A DNA stretch of 64,000 nucleotides from Parathielavia appendiculata. Lineage: Eukaryota; Ascomycota; Sordariomycetes; Sordariales; Chaetomiaceae. The first letter of the stretch is position 1. Each line of letters starts with the position of its first letter. This document shows, in pieces, positions 45,849 to 58,854 of this stretch. A program made the position numbers and the translations under genes. Below the pieces are notes generated by a model that had not been told where the DNA came from, did no database searches, and saw nothing but the letters and a program-made list of their open reading frames with translations. The stretch spans positions 2,736,980 to 2,800,979 of the forward strand of contig NW_026944220.1 in NCBI RefSeq assembly GCF_033297405.1. Reading direction: 5' to 3'.

Positions 45849-48800
45849 CTACTGGAATCCCCGGCGATGCTCCCTCTGCTCCTGTCCCCTAACCTTCCTC
45901 TTCTCCCTCTTCTTCTCAAACTTCTTCCTCTTCTCGCGGCCGTACTTTTCCGGCGCCGTCAGCGCCTCGATCTTGCGCTTGGTCGATCGCTGCTGCCGCC
46001 GCTCACGAATATGCTCACCCACCGCCAGCAGCGCCTTGGTGTACTCGGCGCTGCCCAGCCGCCGCTGCAACGTTTCCATGATGGCCTGCGCCTTGCTCTT
46101 CAGCGTCTCGTAACGCGTTTTGAAAACGTCGTTAAGCGAGAAGGGCTGCCGAATGGACGGGTCCGTCAGGTTGCGCAGCGGCCGCAGGATCGTCTTGGCC
46201 GACGCCAGGAGCGTGTCGGGTGGCGTCTTGACGGTGAAGGCCTCCAGGAGGTCCATGGCGGCGAGCTTGCTGACGAGCATCTCGGGCTTCGGTTGCCTTT
46301 CTTTGCGGATGATGGAGGACAGCTTCCAGAAGAGGTACTTGATGTCGGCGTGCTGCGCGTATTCCTTGGAGTTGTTGTCATCGTCTTCCTCTGCTTCGTC
46401 GCCCTCAGCCTCTTTCGCCCTGTCCGACTCGAGATAACCGCCCAAGAACATGATGATCTGGACAGCTTCTTGAGCAAGGGCTTCCTCTACTTCAGGGGCA
46501 GAGAGAATCCCGAGCGATAGCCGAACCAAATCGTTGACGTCGTCGTCATCAAGCTCCAGCCCGTGTGAGCCGGGAAGCGGCAGCTTTTGCCCCCTGCCAG
46601 CATTCTGCGCGAAATCAGCCAGGTACATGCTGAGAAGCTTGATCGAGGTGAGCTTGACAGTCGTGTGAGAGTGCGCCAGGCAAGCCTGAATCTCGGACCA
46701 CAGCTCGCTCGACTCCGGGGCGAGGACCTTCTGCGGGTGCCTCTGGACCAATGTTTGCAGCGTGGTCAACGCAATCTGAGCAAGTTCCCAGTCAGATTCG
46801 ACAGCCTCCTCATCCCCAAGCACTTGAACCAGCTTGTCCATAACAAGCCCAAGATCCTTGTTGTCCTTGGCGCTCGGCTCCCGAGCCTCAAAATACAACC
46901 CAAAGGCATGTAAGGCGAGCTTCAGGACCACCGGGTTCCCATCCTGCTCCACCCACGACCGCAACAAGATCATGAACTTGGACAGCCGTTCCTTGTCCGA
47001 GACGCGGAAGATTTCCTTGATGAGCTCGCCTGCCGCCATCCGGCACTTCTCGCTGTCGTCGTTGGCGAGCACAAATACGAGCGGGATGAAGCACGTCGCC
47101 GCCACTTCCTGCGCAAACTCGTCCGCCGACTTCTTGAGCAGCAGATTAATGACTTCCATGACCGATAGGCGTCCGCCCTCGCGCTCATACTTGAGATTGG
47201 CCACGATAAACTTGAGCTGCTTCTCCCACCGGTTCCGCTTCTGCGGGTACTCGCGCAGGAATTGGAAGAAGGCGCCGCGCGCCAGGTCCCGCGTGTCTTT
47301 GTCGTCGTTGGTGATCATGATGGTCCCGACGTGATCGAGCGTGTCGTACACCGAAGCCGCCTCGAGCTTGCGGTCGAGGACGGAACGCAGGAAGTTGAAG
47401 GTGACATGGCGGTACATGGGCTGTGTCAGGTCGTCCTTGAGCTTGCTCAGCAGCATGTCCAGCGCAGCGTCCCTCATTTGAATCTCGCGGCGGTCCCGGA
47501 GGATGACTGAAATGAGCTTCAATGCTGACTGGGCCAGATCGGAGGTGGTCGTAGGGGACATGGAGATCGCCTTGATGGCTTCCTTGTGGGCGACCTTGTA
47601 CAAGTTACTCGAGTCACCGTTCTTGAAAGGAACCTTGACCAGGACAGTGAGTATCTTGAAGGCAGCGATCTTGACTTCTTCTTCTGCCGACAGCACAGCA
47701 TCGCCCAGGATGGGCAAGAAGCCAGCTACGTTGGCAGGCGTCCGGAGATTGTCATGCTTCTTGAAGACGGAACGGAGAACGTCGATGGCAAACCTGACGA
47801 GCTTGTAGGTATGCTTGCTGGTGAGGCTGCCATCACTCTTTTTGGCGGCCTTCTGAACGATGTACCTCTTGAGCCTGGGGTCCATCTTGGACTCGGCCTC
47901 TGGCTTTTGGCTCTTATACACCTCCTGAATTACCTCGTAACAGAACACCAAAATATCCTGCGAGGCGGCAGCCGGGTTCTCGAGCAGGCCCTTGGTGATC
48001 CGCGTCAGAAGTTCGTCGATCTTCCGAACGGTACGTAAGTCGAGCTTCTCCAGGAGCAGTGACTGCAGCGGCATGGTGAGATCGCCAAGGCGCGTGATTG
48101 AGGCCGTCTTGGCGATCAACTCCATCGAGTCCTGGCTCTTGCTGCTCTTCACTTCTTTCATCTTGCTCACATAGTCCTCGGCGTCTTTCTCCTGCCCTGT
48201 GGCTCCGAAGATATCGTCCATGATGACGGCCACAATGGAAGACAGGCAGTAGTCAAGGTCGCCTTGGTTTAACGCCGGAATCGCGACTAACAGAATGGAA
48301 TGCAGGGTATAAGACAGTACATGAAGTTGATGGCCCCTCACGAGTGCGCCTCGCAGCTCCTTAAGAATGAACTCGAAGTTTTCGGGCCCGAGGATGCCAG
48401 AGATTTTGGCAAGAGTGTCCCTGGCCATCTCTCGAGACTCCCAGGACTTGCTGCGGAGAATGTGGGAAATATTGGTCAACACGCTGGGCAGCTTCTCGTT
48501 GAGAAGCTGCTCCGGGAGGAGGGTCAGGAGCTTGGCGATGATGACTCCCACTGGAACTCGGGCGCTGACAGTTGTCTCATCCTTCTCATGGATGTACTTG
48601 AGCAGCGTCGGCAGGAAGTTGTTGACGATCTCCGCACTGAGCTTCTCCCGGTCCGGGAGCGTGGAGGCCAGGCGCCGGGGCTTCACTTCAGCCGTTCCAC
48701 CATCGACATCCATGGCATCTCCCGACCGTTGTGACACGGCCGAGCGCAGCGCGTCCACCTCCTTTTCGAGCAGACGGATTACGCGCTTTTGCCAGTCTGG

Positions 48801-51800
48801 CTTGGACTCGACGTAAGACACGAATCGCCGAAGGATGGCCCGGTATTGCTGCCATTCGAGAGACTCGGTTAAAGCTGCAATGGTGTTCGTTGCCTGCGCG
48901 CTGAGTCCGTGGTCATCACCACTCTCAGGACGGTCAAAGATGAAGTGCTCGAAGAGAGGGATGAAGAACTGGCTGATATGCTTGCTGCGCAGCTCGCTCT
49001 TCCCGTTCGCCGCCTGCAGAAGACGAATGGCCTGGAGCTGTCTTGAGACCGCGGGGCTCAAGACGTGGAAGAAGAAGGCTTGATCGGACTCGTCAGATTC
49101 GGGTACCAGAGGTGTCAGGTCAGCAACCGGCTCCCACTGTGGTAGGTGAGCGACAAGGAAGCCAAACAGGCGCAAGATCTCGCGGCGAACCGTCTCCGAA
49201 GACTCTCTGGCCCCAGAGTAGATGGCCGGCAGGATGATACTCGACAAGATCTCGACAAAGGCATCCTGCTGGGGGCCAGCCCAAACCGACTCGGCTGCCG
49301 AGACGAACTTGCAGAGTCCGTCGGCGGCATTCGAGGAGAGCACGCCGAACTCCTCGTCCTGCTGGATGTAGTAGAGAAGGTTGTGCACCAGGGGCATCCA
49401 CTGGTCAATTGTGAACGGTATCTCGCGATCCCGGGTGATAGAGTTGAAAGCGGCGAGCCGGGTGTTGTAATCTGGCTCATCCAAGCGTTTCACGACGTAG
49501 GAGTTGAGGTCGCGGCAAATCTCAGCTACCTCTTGGGCCCATGGTTCCTGGGAGGCGAAAACCTCTAGAACCTCGGCAAGTAATTGCCGGTTCTGCTTGT
49601 CCTTGAAGAATCCGAACAGGGATGCGATAGTGCTGTAGACCTTGCTCTTCAGCTCGGCGTTGCCTTGGAGGTCCTCCAGCACGATGAATTGTTTCAGGAT
49701 CAACAGAATCGAGCCCTTGATCTTAGGGTTGACTCTGCGCAGCGGCTGGTTGAGCAAGAAGGTGGCGATCTCAACCATGTCTTGTACGCTGTTCGACTTC
49801 TCCACAATCGGGGCAAGAGCAACGACCGTGTCGACGGCGGTCCCGAGCAGATCTCGGCCAATGTCAGGTTGGTCGCGAAGAAGGCCGCTGATCGTCTTCA
49901 AAATAAGATCGATGTTCGGGTTTAGCAGCTTGGTCTTGATTGACTCGTTGAACTCCGATTCCATTGCGGGAGCCTGTGCCAGTTTGATGAGGTCCTTGAG
50001 GATGTCGAGAGCGAAGACCTTGACCTCATCCCTGGCCTTCTCGATCCCGAGCGTTTCCACTACTTTGGGCAACACCCTCGAATCGATAGAGAGCAACAGC
50101 GCAGACTTTGGAAGGGCAGCCCATGTGCCAAGCAATCTCCAGGTGGCAGAGACGCCTTGGGTCGTTTCCGCTGGAAGTTTCTCAATCCGGGGACTGACAA
50201 CCTCCTTGACCATCACCTCCTGGTACGGTGTCCAGTCGAAGTCTGGCGCGCTCTGGAACAGCTTACAGAGAGACTTCAAGGCTGTCGTCCGCACAACCCT
50301 GAAGAGCGAAGCGTTTTGGACTTGGTCCGACTCATCAGCGTCCTGGTCCTCTGAGCTACCGCCGAGCTGCCGACAAGCAAAGATAAGGCAGTACAAGACC
50401 GCATTGACGAGAGCGTCCATATACAGCGAGACACTAGTGCCGAGCTCGTTGATTATGGATTCAATCATGTTCAGCAGACCGACTTGCTTCCGAACGGGAA
50501 GGGCCTCCTGGGCGAAGACGCTCTCGCGGAGCCCCTGAGCATCGAGAATACGAATGCTTCGCAGGCCGCCAAGAGCGATATCCAGGAAACTACCCATATC
50601 ATCAACACTGAGTTGCCGGATAACAGCTAGGCGCGTCGCATGGAGGCCATGGCGACCACTCGCGACGCCCTTCTTGGAGATTGTACGGCCGTAGAGCAGG
50701 TGAAGGAGAACCGGCATGACCTCCAGGCGATGTCCAGGCTGAATCTGATTATCTCCCTGGAACAGAACAGTGAGCTCGTTCTTGAACCTGGCCTCGTCGA
50801 GAAGATATTCGAAATGTTCCTGGTATGGCTTGAGCGCCTCGTTCTTCCAAGCCAAAATTGCTTTGAGGGCCAGCTTCTGCAGCTCGATGTCGCCGTTCGC
50901 CAAGAGTTTCAACAGAGACTGGTACACCTTTTGACTCTGGTATAGCACCCTCGGGTTGTTGAACTGCGCAAATACACCGACGAGAGCCTTTCTATCGGGA
51001 AGAGACCAAGCGCCTTCGGGAAACTCCTCGGCTTCCTCCAAAGGGGTTTCGTCGTCGACGGTGAAGGAAAACAAATACGGCACTAGTCTTCTGGAGCGCT
51101 TCTCAGCTAGGACAGGCAAAGCATTGAATGCCTTGAGCGCCTTGCTGCGTGCTCTTTCCGAGCAGGATTCGACGATCCTTTGGCCTTCTTCAAATGTGTT
51201 GAGCATGTCCTGGGACGGGTCGTCGAAGATGCTCCCCGTAGCCGCCGAGGTCTCGTGCAGAGCCATGAGATTGAGACACTCGAAATTGGTCAGAGGTCCG
51301 TGGTTGTCTTCGTTGGGCGGCTTGTAAGGTCCTGTCCACTGGGGAGATGGTATCCCTAACCAGCTGAAGGCGATATCGGCCAATGCCTCCTCGCCTGATA
51401 TGCTCTCCGCCACCTTCTTCATTGCCTCTACGGCCTCATCCCAAACAGGGGACAAAGGCACCGTAGTCATGCCGAACAAAAATGCCGGAATGGCTCGGAT
51501 CAACCAGGAGTCCTGGTCAATGTGAGAGTAGACCTGACCGAGCTTGCGAAGGTGGACCGCAATCGCCCGCACACTCTGCAAGTTCAGGGGAATTTCCTCT
51601 ACTTGGATCATCGTTGCCAGAGCAGAGTGGGAATCGAGGGCGAATTCCAATGTCTCGAGAATGTTCAGGGACGCCAGCCTTAGCTCATGAGACGGCATGG
51701 AAAGGTTGTCGACAAGACACTTGATCAAAGGATCTTGCTCCCCCTGTTGACTGTCACCATCGCTAGCTGCAGGGGACAGCTGAACGCTCCCCCTGACTTC

Positions 51801-53721
51801 CCGCTCATAGGCCAATACTGCTTCAAGAAACGCTGGTGATCGGCAGAACCGTGGCGCTGCGGCTCTTAGCAAGGGGGCGAGGGCGGGGTCCACGGAGCCC
51901 GCAGCGGCACACATGCGGAGATAAGCGCGGAAACCATCGCTAACAATGAAATTGGCCTCGTCGGTGGGCAAGGACGAAGACGGGCGGAGGGCCAGCTTCA
52001 GTTTCTTGAGCAGAACCTCGGCTATCCTCGCGTTCGTGGACGGATGCACCGATGTCGACTCCAGGACTCGTAAGCGTGCTGAGTACTTCGGCAGACACTT
52101 GTCCCTCCATGTCTCTGGGTCTTTCCCAAACCCGCCACTCTCCGGGAACGGTGTGTCTTCGAGCCGGACGAACTTGCTCACAATCTGGTCCTGCCAGGAT
52201 TGCGGAAGTTGAAAGATCTCTTTCTCACCCGGCCTGGGGAGCCCGCCCGCTTCGACCATGCGTGGTAAAATTACACAGAGCACATCTTCGTTTGTGCCTT
52301 GAGACCAGTGCGCGACAATGAACCTGAACACGTTAGAAATGAGACCTGATGCGAGGAGTGGAAGCCTACTTTTGGAAATCCTTCAAAAAGAGGCCGCGGA
52401 ATCTCTCTGAGTTCAGATCGGCAAGATATGAACAGAACACGATGTACCACCTTATCAACGGCTCTCTGGTCATGGTTCCGTTGAAGTTGAACAAGGCCGG
52501 AAGAAGCGCATCGACGGGGGCGTGGCTCCAAACAATCGCAACGTTGACAATGACTTTTTGCCATACTCGAGATGCGTTCATCGCTTCAACCTCTTCTTTC
52601 TGAGCTCCGAAAGCTTGGAGCAACTGGCCAAGCGCCTTGACAAGGGCTGCCCAGTCATGGATGCGGGTGCCTTTTCGCACACCAGCCATGGTTCCCAGGA
52701 TTTGGACGAACAAGACGGAGCGCTCCCCGGCCATTGCCTCCTCAACCACTCTTGTCTCAAGGGTCTTGAAGGTATCCACCTTGGCGTGGTGGACGACGCT
52801 GGTGAGCACACCGCAGCAGACGTCAGTCCAAACCGCCTGCGCGGGTAACTTCAATTCCTCCTCGGGCACATGCTGTAAAAGGGTGGCGAAGATTTCGGGT
52901 CCTGTCGAATGCACGCCATCGCCCACTCCTTTGATGGCTTCGGCAAACATGGTCATGATACCCTGGCTGTAAAGGCCGAACTGCTTCTGCCCGACCATGC
53001 TCTCGAGGTCCCCCCTCACATGCTCTACAAAGAGCGGCAGAGCCTTGTCCTTGTGGCTAGGTGCAGCGGCCTTCTTGACCAGAAAGCTCATGGCCTCGGC
53101 GGCAAACCGAGCGATGTGACCCGGAATCCTCGCCTTGCCCATCAGGGGCGCCACAGTATCGTACGTTGGCCTGAGATCGGGTACGAGCAGCCTCGACAGG
53201 TATTTGAAGAGGAACGCCAGGGCGGCAAAGGTCCACTCGATGGCCTCAACGTCGTGAATCTTGCTCGCGAGGTCGACGATCAGCGTCAGGGCGCGGGGGT
53301 AGTGCTTCTCGAAGCGCACACCCAGATCATGCGCGAATGCTGTAATCAAGTCCAGCAGTGGTTCGAGTGCTTCCTTCTCGTGTCGCGCGATGTACTCGGC
53401 GAGCAGGTCCATGATGCGGTCTTCATGGTAGAGTATCTGGGCCAGGGATTCGGTAAGGGGGTTAATCTCTTTCTTGAAGGCCATGTACGGCCGGGAGAGA
53501 TTGAGCTCGGCCCATTTCTCTAAACCATTGCGTAGGTATGAGGTCGTAGCGGAGAGGTCTTCGGCGTCGAGATCATGGCGGCGGACTTTGCGGAGCGGAT
53601 CGAGGGAATGGAGTTTGGAGATTTTGGCGCTGAACGACTCCCATCGATGGTTCTTTTGGTGGGGTGTCTTCTTGGAACCTCGCGAGGTCTTGACGATACG
53701 GCCGGACGTGGCGGACGGCAT
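45849..53721 (-). CDS. UTP20: U3 snoRNP / SSU processome protein Utp20
   Basis: Very large HEAT-repeat component of the small-subunit processome, needed for 18S rRNA maturation in the nucleolus. Model: complement(join(45849..52323,52370..53721)), 2608 aa, slightly longer than the yeast protein (about 2490). The 46-nt intron joins LFLKDFQ to KFIVAHWSQG. The N-terminus begins MPSATSGRIVKTSRGSKK and includes RPYMAFKKEINPLTESLAQI. The DRIM/Utp20 central region has YSAFN-like helical repeats throughout. The C-terminus is highly basic (REKRKKFEKKREKRK), as in other nucleolar proteins. An upstream in-frame ATG at 53832 was not used because the extra residues are not conserved. It works in the same pathway as NOP2 at the other end of the window, though on the other subunit. 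Confidence 0.96.
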
Positions 53722-54613
53722 GTTGGCGGCGTCCCGGCACCGTAGTCGAATGCTTCCTCTGCTACGGCAACAAGCGTGCGCAACGCCAATGCGATTGATG
53801 TTCCAGCGATCTCGAAATTTTTGGCCGGGCAAGAGCCTGCCGAGCTAGAGATAAGCTGATAACATTTAAGAGGGGTGTGGGGAGCAGGTCACCGATTAAT
53901 GCATTTCTTACAGTCACATAACTTAACGGTTGGCTCAACGTCCATTCCAAAAGCGCAAGATTCTTGGGATTGTATCATCCAAAGTGACATTTTAGAGGGG
54001 GGAATAACAGAGAAATAGGACATGGTGTTCTTTGCAGGGAGTCACAAACGAAACACCGTAGGACCAGTCACCCACGGCATCTGAATCCCTTCAGTTGGCC
54101 AAGTACCCTTCACTCTTTCCCTTATATCCTGAGAAAAGAGAAGAAAGTCTTGCCTGGTTCGGGTGGCTTTCTCCAATTTTCCCTCAACCCCCGCCCTTTA
54201 TTCATCTATTCTATTTTTTCCTTTTTCCCCCCCTTCTTCCTAGATAATGGCGCTTCTTGATGCCACAGGCTGGACACAGCCAACAGCCCCCCACTATCAA
54301 GCCACTGCTGGTTCATTTGCTTGGTATCTATCAGTAGTCCGCAGTTTGAGCGGTAGAGCGAAATTAAGACGATGAACCTGTGCTAATAGGGGACTGCAGA
54401 TTTGAGCACGGAATGCGAGTGATCATTCTGGAACCCATCGGATAGATAGTCTTCACTCGACTATCTGAGGACAGCATTGGGTAAGCCTACCTAACCAGCG
54501 AGATCAGGATGTTCGGCTCGCAACTCATCCCAACCCTCGATCTCCATCCAATGTGGCCATCAACGTGCAGTCCCACCACGCCACTCGTCCTAGGATACTG
54601 ATGACTTAGCCGC
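53722..54613. other. Intergenic, nothing recognised
   Basis: Between the UTP20 start and the stop of the CWF19-like gene. It contains a T/C-rich patch at about 54170-54240 and a short hairpin-free remainder. It must hold the UTP20 promoter and the 3' UTR of the neighbour. Confidence 0.5.
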
Positions 54614-56338
54614 TCAATCATCGAGCGTGAAATCCCACGGCTTGAACGCCGCCCTGAACGCCAGGACATCCGCAACCTCCTCTTCCTTCGACTGCACCAC
54701 ATCCTGCCAAACCATCCGCGGCTCGAGGCCAAGCAGCTTGGCCATGACCTTTCTCGGATACTGCAAGTCAAACCTGACGCCCTCATCGAACCGCAGCAGG
54801 AGGCATTTGCCAACCACATTCCCGTCATCCGCCTTTGCCCAGATCCACACCCGAAAATACTCCCCCGGCACCTCGTCGGCAGTTCCAAACTCCTTGACGG
54901 TGAACTTGCCGAGCTTCAGATCCTCCGCCAACACCCTAAACCCGGCCTCCACCATCCCGCTCCCCACCATCTCCGCAAGCACCGGCATGAACTGCCAATG
55001 CACATGGATGTTTCTCGCCCGATTGATTTCCCATGTGACACCGCCCAACTTGCCCTGCGAAACATCCGCCACCATGTCCTGCAGCGCCTCACGGAACTGC
55101 TTCATCTCCCGGAACGTTTTCTGTGCCGGCTCCTCCGGCTTCGTGCCATCTCCCGTCGTCATGGCCGTCGCACTGAGCGACGCAGCATGCACGAGCGGCG
55201 TAATGATGAAATGGCCCGGGAAGTTCAGTCCCTGCTTCGCAAAGGTGTCGGCGGCGGGGAGCGGGCCCTTGGCAGTAGCAAGGTACGTCTCCTCGCCGAC
55301 GCTGCAAACCATATGCGTGGGCAGGTCTGGGTTGGACAAGCAGAAGAAGCAGCGGTCCGGCCCCGGCGGCGAGGGGCGCTCGCGGCGGGGGTGCTTGTGC
55401 CGACGGTGGTCGTGGTCGTGAGTGTGGTGGCCGTCGGAGAAGCGGTTGAACTCAGGCTGGTCAACCGTGCGTTTCTTGGGCGCCGGCTTGTAGAAGGGGG
55501 TCAGGGTGCTGCCTACCGGAGGGGTAATGATGGCGTCCCGGTTGAGCGTAAAGGCGAACATTGATTTGGCCTTCGCTGCGTTTGCCCAAGGCGCGAGTGA
55601 AATAAAACGGGTGAGGGCGATGCCTTTGTCCTTATCTTCGTTGGCGGCGTCGGGAAAGAACGGCTCGCGCTCAAAAGTGAAGTTGCCGGGAGACATGGCA
55701 AAGTGGTATCTCGGTTTGAGGGCTTCGCAGAGCTCAGCAATTGTTTGGCTGGAAGGTGCCGTTTCTGGGCCGATCTGCAGTTCTTTTGCCTTGGAGCTAT
55801 TCCTCCAGACGTCGGTGGGCCACATGGTGGTTAGAAGAATGTCTGCATTGTTCGCGCCCCGGAGAGCCTTGGCGTCTCCTTCGGTGTGCAATGGATCATG
55901 CTGCTCTTGGGACAGCCCGGCCACGATGTTCATGTCCAGAACTCCGCCCAGGGCAACAATACGCACTCCCTCCGACGTTTTTGTGACGCTGCGTTTGCCC
56001 AAGTAATGGAGATTGGGAGCGATCTCCTCGTCCTTCTCGATCCGCTTGATGACGCGGGCGGGCAACTGGATGGTGCCTACAGTGAAGTAGGTCGGGCAGG
56101 AAATCTCTATGCGCCCGTCGAATAGCTCAGCGAGCTGGTCATCATCCTGGGCCTCGCTGAAGAGATTTCCCGTCACGATGGCGAAGCTAAAGCTATTCTT
56201 GGCGTGTAACGCCGAGAGCTTGCCAAAGGCCGACCGAAGCTGCCCGTTGATACTACCGAAGACGAAGCTGATCTTGTCAGTATGTGTGAAATTGTTGAAA
56301 TTGATGAGAGTGCGCCGAACTGACATCTTGACAGCCAT
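54614..56338 (-). CDS. DRN1: CWF19-like protein (Drn1)
   Basis: Homologue of yeast Drn1/Cwf19L1, which binds the lariat debranching enzyme Dbr1 and helps turn over excised introns. Single exon, 574 aa. The N-terminal half is a metallophosphatase-like domain related to that of Dbr1 (ISFVFGSINGQLRS, IVALGGVLDMN). A His/Arg-rich linker (HHTHDHDHRRHKH) leads to CwfJ C-terminal domain 1, a HIT-like fold with CFFCLSNPDLPTHMV, GHFIITPLVHA and the histidine motif NIHVHWQFMPV. CwfJ domain 2 ends the protein (PRKVMAKLLGLEPRMVWQD..FKPWDF). A second start four codons in (MSVRRT) is equally plausible. Same strand as UTP20. Confidence 0.93.
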   Translation of the reverse strand: MAVKMSVRRTLINFNNFTHTDKISFVFGSINGQLRSAFGKLSALHAKNSFSFAIVTGNLFSEAQDDDQLAELFDGRIEISCPTYFTVGTIQLPARVIKRIEKDEEIAPNLHYLGKRSVTKTSEGVRIVALGGVLDMNIVAGLSQEQHDPLHTEGDAKALRGANNADILLTTMWPTDVWRNSSKAKELQIGPETAPSSQTIAELCEALKPRYHFAMSPGNFTFEREPFFPDAANEDKDKGIALTRFISLAPWANAAKAKSMFAFTLNRDAIITPPVGSTLTPFYKPAPKKRTVDQPEFNRFSDGHHTHDHDHRRHKHPRRERPSPPGPDRCFFCLSNPDLPTHMVCSVGEETYLATAKGPLPAADTFAKQGLNFPGHFIITPLVHAASLSATAMTTGDGTKPEEPAQKTFREMKQFREALQDMVADVSQGKLGGVTWEINRARNIHVHWQFMPVLAEMVGSGMVEAGFRVLAEDLKLGKFTVKEFGTADEVPGEYFRVWIWAKADDGNVVGKCLLLRFDEGVRFDLQYPRKVMAKLLGLEPRMVWQDVVQSKEEEVADVLAFRAAFKPWDFTLDD

Positions 56339-58854
56339 GTTGCTAGCAAAGGCCTAGAATGGCCTGCCTGCTTGTTATGGATGATGAGTGAGGAAGAAAG
56401 TGGTTGAGAGATGAGCGAGAGGGCTCATCTCTAAATAGCAACCTTGGAAGCAAGAAGGTCCTTGCATGCAAAAGAAGTTGCTGTGGAAAAGGAAGTGAGG
56501 AAGTTGGTCTGACGAACTCGGTGATGATGGCCGAATATTCAAACAGCTGGGTTGATTTCATCTCATGATGCCGCTAGAATCTATCTAACGCGGTCCAATG
56601 ATGCAGGACGCGACCAGGATGTCTTTATCTTATCGCGCTTCAATTCAGCGATAGCGCAGTACCGAGCATGCACCAAAGCGAAAAGGCAGGGCAATGAGCG
56701 TAGCAAACATGTTCCAACTGGGTACAAGCGCCTAGGTGCTTGAATGGATAGAGATGCATATGAACATAAGATTACGAGCAGATTGAACTGATCTTAACCG
56801 TTCAATTGAACGCCGCAAAGCCAGTGCACCCGATCGGAGCCCATAGCGGCGGGGCGGAGTGGACACCTTTCCGGCCGATGCAGCCCCACATTGCCGGCCC
56901 AGACGACGGAGTCCTCGGAGTTTGCGCTCTAAGTCAGGCTACGCACCCCTTCTGTTCAAAGCCATTCCATACCCAACAGCCGTACAAATACGGGCTTGGA
57001 TATTTCCAGAACAGTTCAAATCCGTTCCACAAGCATACCGCTCGCTTTTCATATCTAAACTCATTCCTCGCTTAAGCACTCGCGACGCGACAATTATCCC
57101 AGGTTCTCCTCTGAAAAAGCCAAATTCCGACGGCATCTTCATGCCTTCCTCGTCGGACATCGCCGTGCCAACCAACGCCGCTGCCGCCTTTTCCCGCTCC
57201 GGCCCCGGAGGCAATTATTGACTTGTGCGACCATCCCTTGCTCAGAATAGAGTACCTGAAGAAGAAGGATCTGTCCTACCTATGCTCGAGCCAAAGAAAT
57301 ATATTGTCAACGCTGCTCATAAAATATCCCCCCAAAGGCAAAGTAGGACAGGGTGCATAGGAACTTTGTCGCACACGCAGAGCCGATGCCACCCAATCCA
57401 TGTCTGCTATCCCAGGGTATGTGACTCACAATCTTTTGCTGTCAGAGGAAAAGGGGTAACGGGCGATTACCTGGGTGCTGTTACGGTTGGTGAATGAAAC
57501 GCCATGCGGGATACAAAACCAGCTGCAGAACACATGTCGAAAAGCACGGGAATATTTTAGACTTGTTTGTCTCAGCTTTGTGTGTCGCTATGTTATGTAC
57601 AAGTTACTGCGCCTGAGTAGCCAATGGCTTTCCCACCTGGACTTCTGGGAGAGTGAAGAAACTCAGGACCCCAACTCAAAGACGCTCAACAAAAGAGGCA
57701 GGATAAAGACCCAACTGGGCTCCCGCGACCACGACAACACGCGATAATAGGGAGTGTGGTGATCGATGTACAGGGTAGATAGATAGCGGAGATGTTGAGA
57801 ACGCAGGAAACCTTGTGAGCAAACGCTTCAGGCTGCGCTCGCGACACCGAGGCGCCCCATCTCCGCCGTCGCCACAGGAAATTCCTCCCCTTGGTACCTT
57901 CTTTTCCAAGCACATCAATCTCTCTCCCAAGCCAATTTTTCAATGGCGGAAAAGCGTTACCACCGAACCTGTTAACATCCTCCACCACAAGTGTCTCTTC
58001 TCCTACTGTCTCTCCTGAAGCAACTGGTGGTTCTGGTTCCCTCTCCCTCTTTAAAGCCCTGGTAAAGACCATGCAAATCACTGCAAGAGGGAGAGTGGAC
58101 TACTCATTCTCGTCCACGCCGTCTGGCCCGCCCAGGTGGGGAAAGGTATCGTGTTTATATCGACAAAGGAAAATGCCAAGTTCGGTGCATGTCGGACGGA
58201 ACCGAATGTCTTATCCGGTGAAGTGTTCGTACATGATGGAAAGATGACCCGAAGGGCAGGTGGTAGCGATCGTCAGCAACTCCAAGTTGGACTTCGCAGC
58301 CAGGTGAACAACGAGTCCGAGTGCTGCAAGCTCTGGAAGGGTATTAAGAAATACTGGCCAGTCCCAAGGAGCGAGTAGAACTGGTAAATGGCACGCATGG
58401 GCAAGCCGAGCCATCTCGGCTTCCCATGCCATTGAAGACATCTCCCGCATGCTTTGAGAAGATGCGATGAAATGCTGAACGATGTCGACGCGATGAGAAT
58501 ACCGTGTGATCAAAGAAGACCAAGCAGTCGAGTTCGAGAATGCCGGATCCAAGACCCGAGATGCCTGGATAACGCCACGCTATGCCAACAATGTCTAGTG
58601 CCGAAAGAAAATAAGGCGAATGCTCCGGTGTGCTGGCGATGGTTGGATGATCAGTCCTTCCGCCGACAAGAATGCCTCGAGTCCCAGCCGGGGATGGAAC
58701 AACAGTAGGGTATGAGAAGAAGTGGAGGACATAAGAAACATGCTCCTAATGACTGGGCTTGTGTGCACAGTATGTGTCGTCCAAGGAAATAGAATCCCGC
58801 ATTCGTCGTGCAATGTCGAACGGCCGGACAGTTCGTTTGTTCAACATTTGGGGA
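56339..58854. other. Gene-poor region between DRN1 and CDC25
   Basis: It contains the DRN1 promoter at the left and the 3' side of CDC25 at the right. Apart from the doubtful frame at 58211-58552 no gene is supported. Short frames at 56806-57221 on both strands overlap each other and show no motif. Confidence 0.5.
58211..58552 (-). CDS. Doubtful short gene or gene remnant, 113 aa
   Basis: A minus-strand frame with ordinary globular composition: VDIVQHFIASSQSMREMSSM, AEMARLAHACHLPVLLAPWD, LNTLPELAALGLVVHL. Such a stretch of helices with conserved-looking hydrophobic spacing is unusual for chance frames here. No family is recognised. A CTTGCAG acceptor lies downstream at about 58082, so it may be one exon of a broken or intron-containing gene. 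Confidence 0.3.
   Translation of the reverse strand: MDPAFSNSTAWSSLITRYSHRVDIVQHFIASSQSMREMSSMAWEAEMARLAHACHLPVLLAPWDWPVFLNTLPELAALGLVVHLAAKSNLELLTIATTCPSGHLSIMYEHFTG

Noticed and set aside
49642..50538. 298-codon open frame antisense to UTP20
   Set aside because: Ser/Arg-rich shadow of the UTP20 frame; no start context, motif or splice support.
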